Shown here one piece after another: positions 35,713 to 42,528 of a DNA stretch of 42,528 nt. Location of the stretch: NCBI RefSeq assembly GCF_003473545.1, contig NZ_QUCM01000028.1:1-42528 (forward strand), in the 5' to 3' direction. Every line of letters starts with the position of its first letter. Positions within the stretch are counted from its first letter, which is position 1. The notes below the pieces were generated by a model. The model had not been told where the DNA came from, did no database searches, and saw only the letters and a program-made list of their open reading frames with translations. Position numbers and translations under genes: made by a program. This DNA is from Clostridium sp. AM22-11AC (GTDB taxonomy: Bacteria; Bacillota; Clostridia; Lachnospirales; Lachnospiraceae).

Positions 35713-35777
35713 GCTTCATGCTCCTCCTTTTATCCACAATTATTCTATTAGAAATCCACCGGCACCGGCAAAACACT

Positions 35778-35844
35778 CTGTCGATATCCGGATCTGTATA
35801 CTTTTTAATATCTGCCGACAGCAGGATTTTAATATAGGTCCTGC
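35778..35844 (-). repeat. Two stem-loops between importer and larB
   Basis: On the minus strand GCAGGA-N12-TCCTGC (35821-35844) is followed by CTGTCG-N32-CGACAG (35778-35821). No T-run follows. A weak promoter-like pair (minus TTGCCG, 18 bp, TAGAAT) lies nearer larB. They may process or attenuate the lar part of the transcript. Confidence 0.4.
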
Positions 35845-35851
35845 AACTACT

Positions 35852-36451
35852 CTACAACTGGATCCGTCCTGTACAGATTCGCTGAAGCAGCGGCTCTGAA
35901 TGGCTTACCACTAAAAGTCCGATCTCCCGGCTCCGTACTTCCTCCAGCAGAAAATTCCATATCTGGCTCTGTGTGATCAGATCCAGCATGGCTGTGATCT
36001 CATCTGCCAGCAAAAAACTGGTTTTTTCACCTAATGCCCTTGCAATACAGAACCTTTGAAGTTCTCCTCCGGAAAGTTCCCCAGGATACCGCTCCATCCA
36101 TTCCTTCTCGATCCCAAGACCATGGATCAAGCGTTCATCTAATACGCCGCCTTCTTCCAGAACTGTTTTCATCTTTCGTCTGGGATTGACTGCCTCCTGT
36201 GGATGCTGCCAGATCAGCTGTACCGGACAGTAACCTTTATATTCCGAAAGTGGCTTTCCGTCCAGTAAAACCTGGCCTTCATCTGGCTGTTCATAACCGG
36301 CCAGTATTTTACAGAACGTAGTCTTGCCAAAACCACTGGGTGCCGCAAGCCCCAACCGGTCACTGCTGTCAAGGCTTACAGATACATGGTTTAATATCTG
36401 TCTGTTTCCTTTATGATAGCGGAAAGACAGGTCTTTTGCTTCTAATCTCAT
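35852..36451 (-). CDS. ABC transporter ATP-binding protein (NikE/OppF type)
   Basis: A 199-aa ATPase. Walker A is APSGFGKTTFCKI (with Ala-Pro-Ser-Gly), the signature is YPGELSGGELQRFCIARAL, and Walker B is FLLADEITAML. It is shorter than typical OppF (about 320 aa) and lacks the C-terminal oligopeptide-type Cys domain, as in NikE of nickel importers. The ATG overlaps the stop of the partner ATPase (ATGA). Confidence 0.88.
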   Translation of the reverse strand: MRLEAKDLSFRYHKGNRQILNHVSVSLDSSDRLGLAAPSGFGKTTFCKILAGYEQPDEGQVLLDGKPLSEYKGYCPVQLIWQHPQEAVNPRRKMKTVLEEGGVLDERLIHGLGIEKEWMERYPGELSGGELQRFCIARALGEKTSFLLADEITAMLDLITQSQIWNFLLEEVRSREIGLLVVSHSEPLLQRICTGRIQL

Positions 36452-37587
36452 AAGCTGACGCCTTCCTTTCCCCATGCATTGTATTCACCGGACCTTTGTC
36501 CCGACGCCATCTGCTCTGACGTTATTTGCTCTGACGTCATTTGTCCCTTTAATCCCGCTGGTCCCGATAATATTCCAGGTAAGATCTCATTTTCATCTCC
36601 CGGACAGATACAGCGCACCAGTCCCCCCTGATAGGGCACATAGGAAACTTCTTTGCTGCATTCGGTCTTATATTTGGGGCATCTGGGGCCATAGGGACAA
36701 CCCTCAGGAAGATCTCTTACATAAGGCTGGATCCCCGGTTCCGGGGCAAATCCATGCTCCGGCATTGCCCGAAACAGCGCCCTGGTGTACGGATGGCGCA
36801 AAGCCGCCTCCCGGTTAAAATCCACGGTATCCGCTTCTTCCACAGCCGTTCCCGCATAGAAAACAACGATCTTATCTGCTGTTTTTAACGCCAGCTCCAG
36901 ATCATGGGTGATCAGAAGCACTCCTGCCCCCTGATCTGCGATCTCACGGAAATGGGACAGCACCCGCAGGGCCGCTTCCATGTGAAGCCCAGGCGTAGGT
37001 TCATCTGCGATCACCAGCTGGGGCTGTTCCACCACCGCTGTTCCGATCAGCACCCGCCTTGCCATTCCGCCGGAAAGTTCAAAAGGATACATATGATCCA
37101 CTTCTTTATCAAGGCCATACCGGGCCAGTGCCTTCCGGCTTTTTTCCAAACTGATCCGTTCTTTCCCGCCTGCTACCTGCTCTCCCACTTTCATCAATGG
37201 GTCCAGATAAGAAACACTCTGGGGAACCAGGACGATCTCATGGCCCCGCAGCTTTTTGATCCGCTTTGAGGTCAATTGCTCGCCTTTATAATAAATATCT
37301 CCCCCACATTTTCCATTATAAGGCAGAACCCCCATGACTGCATGGGCTAAAAGGCTTTTTCCGGAGCCGCTGGAACCAACCACAGCTACCATTTCTCCCC
37401 GTGAAACACTGAGACTCAGATCACGGATCACAGGCAGTGTTTTTCTTGAAAACCAGCCGTCATATTGGGTAAATGTAACGGATAAATGTTTGATGCGAAG
37501 AAGTTCTTCTCTTTCAAACTTTTTCTGTTTTCCTGTTTTTTCAGATTTTTCTGTTTTCTCATACATCTTTATGTTTTCCATCTGCAT
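36448..37587 (-). CDS. ABC transporter ATP-binding protein (NikD/OppD type)
   Basis: A 379-aa ATPase. Walker A is VVGSSGSGKSLLAHAV, the signature is PFELSGGMARRVLIG and Walker B is QLVIADEPTPGL. The C-terminal oligopeptide/nickel motif YGPRCPKYKTEC is present (a Cys-rich Fe-S-type segment). The last 40 residues hold degenerate repeats of T/S-S-E-Q, encoded by a 15-bp DNA repeat. The start at 37587 has AAGGAGG 5 nt upstream; the longer reading to 37680 is Lys/Arg-rich and lies in the leader. Confidence 0.88.
   Translation of the reverse strand: MQMENIKMYEKTEKSEKTGKQKKFEREELLRIKHLSVTFTQYDGWFSRKTLPVIRDLSLSVSRGEMVAVVGSSGSGKSLLAHAVMGVLPYNGKCGGDIYYKGEQLTSKRIKKLRGHEIVLVPQSVSYLDPLMKVGEQVAGGKERISLEKSRKALARYGLDKEVDHMYPFELSGGMARRVLIGTAVVEQPQLVIADEPTPGLHMEAALRVLSHFREIADQGAGVLLITHDLELALKTADKIVVFYAGTAVEEADTVDFNREAALRHPYTRALFRAMPEHGFAPEPGIQPYVRDLPEGCPYGPRCPKYKTECSKEVSYVPYQGGLVRCICPGDENEILPGILSGPAGLKGQMTSEQITSEQMASGQRSGEYNAWGKEGVSL
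36513..36542 (-). repeat. 15-bp tandem repeat in the nikD-like 3' end
   Basis: GCTCTGACGTTATTT and GCTCTGACGTCATTT (one mismatch) sit head to tail, with a more divergent copy before them. They encode the TSEQ repeats of the C-terminal tail. Confidence 0.6.
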
Positions 37588-37709
37588 CGGCGCCTCCTTT
37601 CCACCTTTTTCCCGCACTTTCCTGCGTTCTCTTTTTATGCTTTTCCTGCGTTTTTCTTCATGATCATCTTTTAACAGCATCTATCTTTTGCTTTTTATAC
37701 TCATTTTCC

Positions 37710-38576
37710 CTACTCATGTGCCCTGGACGGATCCAAAAGACTGTTTAACGTATCACCGATCACATGAAATAACATGACTACCAGCACCAATAGTATTCCC
37801 GGGAACAGCGCCAGCCACCATTTTCCCATAGTCAGATATTTCATGCTTTCAGAAAGGATCACACCGATAGCCGGCTGCTCCGGTGATAGTCCAAAACCTA
37901 AAAATGTAATGCTTGCTTCGTGGAGTATAGCATGTGGAAACATAAGTACCATTCCCACTAATACCTGTGGCAACAGATGGGGCATCATATGCTTGACACC
38001 TATCTGCCATGGACTCATACCCATTTTTTCAGCGATCTTTATAAAATGGCTTTCCTTTAATTGGAGCACTTCCCCGCGGATCAATCGTGCTAAAGAAGTC
38101 CAGTGTGTCAGGATAATGCCTGTTGCCACGCCTTTTAAACCTTTTCCCAATGCAAAAGAGATCAGGATAAGAAGCAGAATATGGGGTATTCCCATGACCA
38201 GGTCAATAAAACCACTGATCAGGCTGTCTGCCCATTTTCCGCCTGCCGCACAGGCAAGTCCCATTCCCACTGCGATCAGGGAGCTGAAGGCAGATGTAAT
38301 CAGGCCAATGCGTATACTTAAGGACAAACCTGTAAGGGTACGCACAAACATATCCCGGCCCATCCAGTCTGTTCCAAAAGGATATTGTATACAGGGTGCT
38401 ATATTTTTCCTGGTAAAATCCGTAGTCAGTGCCTGTTCCTTCAGACAGACGCCTGCAACCAGCACTGCCCCGATCACTAATACCGCCAGTGCCATAAGCG
38501 CCGTCATAAGCACACGCCTGCTGCTTATCCCCTCTGTCCGTTTCAAATACTTCTTCAAATTATCATTACCTTTCAT
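37710..38576 (-). CDS. ABC transporter permease (NikC/OppC type)
   Basis: A 288-aa membrane protein of the DppC family with an N-terminal helix, a periplasmic PFGTDWMGRDMFVRTLTG motif and five more helices. The ATPase-contact EAA-like loop is EVLQLKESHFIKIAEKMGMSPW. It forms the channel with the NikB-like protein. ATG at 38576 is very close to GGGGG; an in-frame TTG six codons later has AAAGG at better spacing, so the start is not settled. Confidence 0.88.
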   Translation of the reverse strand: MKGNDNLKKYLKRTEGISSRRVLMTALMALAVLVIGAVLVAGVCLKEQALTTDFTRKNIAPCIQYPFGTDWMGRDMFVRTLTGLSLSIRIGLITSAFSSLIAVGMGLACAAGGKWADSLISGFIDLVMGIPHILLLILISFALGKGLKGVATGIILTHWTSLARLIRGEVLQLKESHFIKIAEKMGMSPWQIGVKHMMPHLLPQVLVGMVLMFPHAILHEASITFLGFGLSPEQPAIGVILSESMKYLTMGKWWLALFPGILLVLVVMLFHVIGDTLNSLLDPSRAHE

Positions 38577-38601
38577 CCCCCATTTTCAAGGTTTTGCGAT
38601 T

Positions 38602-39588
38602 TTATTTTGCGCCTCTTCTCATTCTGGGGTCTATGATCTCATATAAAATATCAGCAATAAAATTGCCTGCAAACACCATCGCTGCACTGATCATGGTAAT
38701 TCCCATAAGCAGCGGAATATCACTGCCAAGACCTGCGCTTACTGCCGCCTGTCCCAGTCCCGGATAGGAAAATACCTGTTCCACCAGAACGGAGCCGCCG
38801 AAGATCTCGCTGATCGAAGCAAACTGCAGGGTCAGGGCCGGAAGGATCATGTTGCGGAGCCCATGTCTTAAAACAATGGAACTCATGCTTTCCCCTCTGG
38901 TTCTTGCAAAAAGCACATAATCACTTTCCATAACCTGGATCATTTTCTCCCTGGTATGGAGGGTGATATTGGAAATGCCTGTAAGACTTAAAGCCGCTGC
39001 CGGCAATATACCATGACGGATGCGGTCTGCTATAGAAACGGTGGCTGCATCTGCGCCTATGGGAACGCTTAAACCTACGGGAAGGACTTTTAACCACACT
39101 GCAAACACCATAAGAAGCACCAGAGCCACCCAGAAGGCCGGTGTACTGGCTGTAACCAGTGCATAGGCGGAGATCACACGGTCTGTGAGACTTCCCTTTC
39201 TTGCCCCCGCTGTCATCCCAAGGATCACACCGGTAACTCCGGATAAGATCCACGCAGCCGCCATCAGCCATACAGAACTGGCGAAACGGACCTGGATCAC
39301 TTTTGCCACAGGCTGATGATATAAAAGGGAAATTCCCATATTTCCCCGGATAAAGTCCCCAGCCCACGCAAGATAGCGTTTTAACGGCGGGATTCCTTCG
39401 CCCCAGTAAAGGCGGAGACGCTCGATTTGCTCCGGGCTCATGGAACCCATAGCCGCCTGACCTACGTTAGTCTGCAGCGGGTCCAGAGGTGCCATGGAAA
39501 CCAAGGCAAAAGCCGCAATACTGACGAAGAAGAGAAGGATCAGCATCCGTATGAAATTTTTACTGATAAATATAGCCTGCTTTTTCAA
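38602..39588 (-). CDS. ABC transporter permease (NikB/OppB type)
   Basis: A 328-aa permease of the DppB family, with six helices and the coupling loop REKMIQVMESDYVLFARTRGES. The start codon is TTG at 39588 with AGGAG 9 nt upstream, a better fit than the first internal ATG. It follows the binding protein gene by 71 bp. Confidence 0.9.
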   Translation of the reverse strand: MKKQAIFISKNFIRMLILLFFVSIAAFALVSMAPLDPLQTNVGQAAMGSMSPEQIERLRLYWGEGIPPLKRYLAWAGDFIRGNMGISLLYHQPVAKVIQVRFASSVWLMAAAWILSGVTGVILGMTAGARKGSLTDRVISAYALVTASTPAFWVALVLLMVFAVWLKVLPVGLSVPIGADAATVSIADRIRHGILPAAALSLTGISNITLHTREKMIQVMESDYVLFARTRGESMSSIVLRHGLRNMILPALTLQFASISEIFGGSVLVEQVFSYPGLGQAAVSAGLGSDIPLLMGITMISAAMVFAGNFIADILYEIIDPRMRRGAK

Positions 39589-39659
39589 ACTTATCTGCTC
39601 CTAACTATTTTCCGTAAACATCCGGTTTTTTTCCACAATAACTGTTTTCCACAATATCT

Positions 39660-41321
39660 CTACTCCCAGGTCCACTGATCCACATTATTTACAATTGACC
39701 AGCCATGTCCATGTGGATGAAGCTTCTGATCAGCTACATGGAGACCCTTTCTGGACCAGTAGAGATGATCAATGTTTACCAGCCAGATCCATGGGATATC
39801 TCCCTCCTGGGTCACACCGTTTTCTCCATCCCACTGTGCTTTTTTCCAAAGATCATAGGACTCTTCCAGAGACGGGCTTGCAAGGGCCTGATCCATATAT
39901 TCGTCCACTTTTTCGTTGGAATATGGGGAATACTCTGCAAAGGAACTGTTCTGGGCTGTATGGTAAATATTGTAAAATTCCATTGGGGTGTGGGCGCCCC
40001 AGCCCCACATAAGAGGAGTGGACTGGGCTCTGTCATAGGCTGTATCCCAGCCTACACCTTCAATGGATACCTGGATACCAAGTTCTTTCAACTGGTTGGC
40101 TGTATCCGCTGCCAGCGCCTGACGGACAGAGTCGCTTGCAGGATACATTAATGTAAATCCGGCCTGAACGCCGTCTTTTTCGCGGATGCCATCTTTTCCT
40201 TCTGTCCATCCAGCTTCTTCTAACAATGTTTTTGCAGCTTCCGGGTCATAGGAAGTTTCAGAAGCCTCATTGTACCATGGCATTTTATCACAGACACTGT
40301 AAGCAGGGCTGCCGTATCCATTTAACACATGTTGGATCATTTCTTCCCTGTCGATGCCTAAGTTAATGGCTCTGCGCACCCTTACGTCACTGGTAAAATC
40401 ATTTCCTGCTGCCACACCATCTGCGGTCACTGCGCCGGAAGGAACAGCCGGAAGGTTAAATCCACGGTTATCTACTGTTTTAAACGCCAGCAGATCATAG
40501 CCATCCACCGTCAGGTCAGAATAGGAAGCCGCTGTGTATGCAAGATCTGCCTGTCCAGCCTGAACTGCTGCAAAAGCCGCATCTTCTTCCATAAATAAAA
40601 CGGTCACATGCTTCATTTTCGGCGCTTCCCCATAATAATCCGGATTTGCCTCAAAGATCACCTGCTGTCCCTTATCCCACTGTTTCATAATATAACGGCC
40701 GGAACCAATAGGGTTCTGTCCATAATCAGGGCCATAGGCATGTTCCGGAAGGATACCTGTGATCGCCATGGTGTATGGCCAGATAGAATAAGGCCGTTTC
40801 ATATGGAATACTACGGTAGTATCATCTGTGGCCTCTGCCTCGTCCAGCATGGTAAAATCATTTACTGTACTGTTATCACGAAGCGTATTATAGGTAAACG
40901 CCACATCCTCTGCTGTCAGCGCTTCCCCGTCTGTAAACTTCACATCCGACCGGATGGTCACTGTCCAGGTCATGCCATCCTCAGAGGTCTCCATATCTGT
41001 AGCCAGGTCATATCCAATGGTCAGATCTTTATTTGTCACAGTCAATGTACTCTGGATCAGCGGTTCATGAACATGTTCCCCTGCGCCCCAGCCATAAACC
41101 GGGTCAAAACCTGCCTCTGGTTCTGAGGATGGACCCATGACTACGATAACAGAGTCTTTTTCTGCATCCTCCGTCTGCGCCTGTGCCAGCTGGTCCGTCT
41201 GCCCATTTGCGTTCTCTGTCTGCTGACCAGAAGCACTGTTGCCTCTTCCGCAGCCTGCAAGGCCTGCTGCCACCAGGATTGCCATCATTGCCAATAAAAA
41301 ACTTTTACGGCTCTTTTTCAT
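39660..41321 (-). CDS. Nickel/peptide-class ABC substrate-binding lipoprotein
   Basis: A 553-aa family 5 solute-binding lipoprotein. The signal peptide ends in the lipobox LAGC (Cys24), followed by a Gln/Asn-rich linker. The binding-protein core has TVTIRSDVKFTDGEALTAED and YNTLRDN-type segments. The C terminus has LHPHGHGWSIVNN, a His cluster suited to a metal or metal-chelate ligand. The neighbouring lar genes make nickel the likely cargo; a peptide or other chelator is possible. It heads the importer and follows the attenuator-like leader. Confidence 0.88.
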   Translation of the reverse strand: MKKSRKSFLLAMMAILVAAGLAGCGRGNSASGQQTENANGQTDQLAQAQTEDAEKDSVIVVMGPSSEPEAGFDPVYGWGAGEHVHEPLIQSTLTVTNKDLTIGYDLATDMETSEDGMTWTVTIRSDVKFTDGEALTAEDVAFTYNTLRDNSTVNDFTMLDEAEATDDTTVVFHMKRPYSIWPYTMAITGILPEHAYGPDYGQNPIGSGRYIMKQWDKGQQVIFEANPDYYGEAPKMKHVTVLFMEEDAAFAAVQAGQADLAYTAASYSDLTVDGYDLLAFKTVDNRGFNLPAVPSGAVTADGVAAGNDFTSDVRVRRAINLGIDREEMIQHVLNGYGSPAYSVCDKMPWYNEASETSYDPEAAKTLLEEAGWTEGKDGIREKDGVQAGFTLMYPASDSVRQALAADTANQLKELGIQVSIEGVGWDTAYDRAQSTPLMWGWGAHTPMEFYNIYHTAQNSSFAEYSPYSNEKVDEYMDQALASPSLEESYDLWKKAQWDGENGVTQEGDIPWIWLVNIDHLYWSRKGLHVADQKLHPHGHGWSIVNNVDQWTWE

Positions 41322-41372
41322 ATTTTTCGTTCTCCTCTAAAATATCTGAATTTGATCAATACTTCATTCGGT

Positions 41373-41434
41373 ACCTTCTCAATAAACAAAACAAGAAGGT
41401 ATGAACTGCCCCTTCCTATGGCATTCACACCTTC
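41373..41434 (-). promoter_or_regulatory. Leader with two mutually exclusive hairpins (attenuator-like)
   Basis: In mRNA order: element 1 GAAGGT (41434-41429), element 2 ACCTTC (41400-41395), element 3 GAAGGT (41378-41373). Element 1 with 2 forms a long hairpin reinforced by TGAA/TTCA and TGCC/GGCA, and a T-rich run (TTGTTTTGTTTATT) follows as in a terminator. Element 2 with 3 can instead pair over 8 bp (TACCTTCT/AGAAGGTA). This is the classical terminator/antiterminator layout. The ligand or effector is unknown. Confidence 0.55.
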
Positions 41435-41553
41435 CTGGTATGGTTATCTTTCAAAATTCTGTTTTTATAAATCCTGTTTTTTATCTTATGATCTTTCTTG
41501 TTACACTCCCGTTCATCAGGAGAACCACCGGCTTCTGTCGGAAACTGTATAGA

Positions 41554-41582
41554 ATTGTAACACCTAAGCAGTTGTTCGTCAA
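41554..41582 (-). promoter_or_regulatory. Promoter of the nickel importer operon
   Basis: Minus-strand TTGACG (41577-41582), a 17-bp spacer and TACAAT (41554-41559). Start near 41547 gives a leader of about 225 nt to the binding protein gene. The 338-bp gap holds this promoter, the upstream dyad and the hairpins. Confidence 0.75.
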
Positions 41583-41600
41583 CCGATTGCAGCCTTTTTA

Positions 41601-41621
41601 AGTGTTACTTATTGAAACACT
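41601..41621. promoter_or_regulatory. 21-bp dyad upstream of the importer promoter
   Basis: AGTGTTAC-TTATT-GAAACACT, 8-bp arms with one mismatch, ends 19 bp before the -35. A GTGTTAC half-site recurs across the -10 on the minus strand, and a TGTTACACT lies further down. A dedicated metal-responsive repressor would fit; no regulator gene is in the window. Confidence 0.5.
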
Positions 41622-41659
41622 CCTGCTGTCCATGTATTGCATGTACAATAATAAACCGT

Positions 41660-42451
41660 TTACAATGTCCCCGCCTGAAATCTTACATACGTCCTGTCAT
41701 CAAAACTTTTATTACCTGGTTTCAGTCCCTTGGTAGACTCATATAATCTGCAGCACTGGGGATCTTCCTTTAAAAGTCTGTCCAGATCCTGTTCTGACTG
41801 CTGTAAGGTCGGCCTTAACAGCGGATATCCGTCGCTTGCCAATATGATTTCATGTTTCCCTTCCGAAAGATGGATCACTTTTATTAATTCATCCGGTATC
41901 TCTTCTCCGTTCAGCACGGAATACCCATAAGAAGTTCCAACTTTATTAGCAAAGGCTGTAGCATTTACGATCCAGGGTTCCACTTTTGCTCTGGCCTCAC
42001 TGGCAGGTACCTGCAATGCCATCAGCAGACTGCGAAACTGACTTAAGATCACATCACTTCTCTTAGGCTGCAGATATTCCCGGCCATCCACCATTGCCTG
42101 ACAATCCCCGATCATCCATATTTCATGTAAATATTCCGAATAAATAACTGCTGCCACCTGCAAACCCTTTGAACGGATGTCATAAGGGAAGTCCACTTTC
42201 TCATAGAAATCATGAAACTTCTGATTGCACCGTTTAATAAATGTCTGGCAGTCTTCCGTTCCTTTCAACTCTCTCACTGCCTGCCCTGCAAGTTCTGCTG
42301 CCAGTCTTCCTGTAGACTTTCCTTCATAGGTAAAATTAGACTTTGGTGTCACTCCATCGATCACTGCAATGAAATCCGGCATGATCACCAGAATGTCTTC
42401 ACTTAAGCGCCCTGGGGATTTTCCTTCTGTTTTGGACTCGATGATTTTCAT
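41660..42451 (-). CDS. Divergent PP2C-like protein phosphatase homologue
   Basis: A 263-aa protein with PP2C-like motifs: DFIAVIDGVTPKS (residue 32 Asp), EIWMIGDCQAMVDG, EIILASDGYPLL and SFDDRTYV. These match the metal-binding Asp and Gly pattern of PPM phosphatases, although the DGxGG motif is altered to DGVTP. It may act on Ser/Thr phosphate or be a sensor. Start at 42451 has AGGAG 8 nt upstream; the longer reading to 42496 lies in the leader. No neighbours in the window clarify its role. Confidence 0.65.
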   Translation of the reverse strand: MKIIESKTEGKSPGRLSEDILVIMPDFIAVIDGVTPKSNFTYEGKSTGRLAAELAGQAVRELKGTEDCQTFIKRCNQKFHDFYEKVDFPYDIRSKGLQVAAVIYSEYLHEIWMIGDCQAMVDGREYLQPKRSDVILSQFRSLLMALQVPASEARAKVEPWIVNATAFANKVGTSYGYSVLNGEEIPDELIKVIHLSEGKHEIILASDGYPLLRPTLQQSEQDLDRLLKEDPQCCRLYESTKGLKPGNKSFDDRTYVRFQAGTL

Positions 42452-42528
42452 AAAATCTTCTCCTGAAATTAATACTAAATTACTAAAACTTCCCACACCG
42501 ATGTGGTGTGTTGAACCTTGAAAATTCA

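Noticed and set aside
37774..38646. 290-aa plus-strand open frame
   Set aside because: Antisense shadow of the NikC-like permease gene; sequence looks like reverse-frame low-quality protein.
40608..41126. 172-aa plus-strand open frame
   Set aside because: Antisense to the binding-protein gene; Cys/His-rich shadow without domain features.

Overview
The window looks like a piece of a Lachnospiraceae-type (Clostridia, Firmicutes) chromosome. The support is indirect but consistent: moderate GC, AT-rich intergenic regions with sigma-A-like promoters, strong AGGAGG ribosome binding sites, many ATGA/GTGA gene overlaps, an oxygen-independent gene content (Fe-S proteins, anaerobic GlpA-type dehydrogenase, radical SAM), a CotS-like spore-coat kinase homologue, and an F-type ATP synthase whose c subunit carries a Na+-type ion site. 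I see no rRNA, tRNA, phage, IS element or CRISPR array. Most genes are on the minus strand.

Layout, left to right. 1-7.5 kb (all minus): a CotS-like kinase; then an apparent long operon nth, DnaQ-like exonuclease, an unlisted 36-aa membrane miniprotein, a VanW/G5 surface protein, a lone AIR-synthase C-terminal domain, an Lrp/AsnC regulator, a PLP aminotransferase and trmL. 7.5-10.9 kb: a plus-strand MerR regulator, preceded by a promoter and a GC-rich leader with a 47-codon ORF, meets a minus-strand radical SAM protein tail to tail; the latter is coupled to a dCMP deaminase. 11-14.3 kb: a three-gene GlpA-like dehydrogenase / FAD-NAD oxidoreductase / DUF1667 operon.

14.4-20.4 kb is the most unusual block: a seven-gene minus-strand unit between one promoter and one terminator. 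In transcription order it is a TVP38/TMEM64 membrane protein, a double-CCG Fe-S protein (HdrB/GlpC-like), a second TVP38/TMEM64 protein, a C_GCAxxG_C_C redox protein, a fusion of TIGR04282-like and TIGR04283-like glycosyltransferases, an atypical APH-fold phosphotransferase lacking the usual catalytic Asp, and a rhodanese-domain lipoprotein. The two glycosyltransferase families are named for arsenosugar biosynthesis, yet no arsenic methylation or ArsS gene is here. I regard it as the best candidate for an undescribed pathway.

20.4-30 kb: GntR regulator and threonylcarbamoyl-AMP synthase, then a complete ATP synthase operon (atpZ, atpI, atpB, E, F, H, A, G, D, C) with a clear promoter and terminator. 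30.1-32.6 kb (plus): DUF969 and DUF979 membrane proteins and pyroglutamyl-peptidase I.

32.6-41.6 kb (minus): a five-gene nickel/peptide-class ABC importer followed by larB, larC and larE, which make the nickel-pincer nucleotide cofactor. The importer is thus probably for nickel, with uptake and cofactor assembly in one block; larA, the known cofactor user, is absent. The importer leader has a good promoter, a nearby dyad, and two mutually exclusive hairpins suggesting attenuation. The right end holds a PP2C-like phosphatase homologue.
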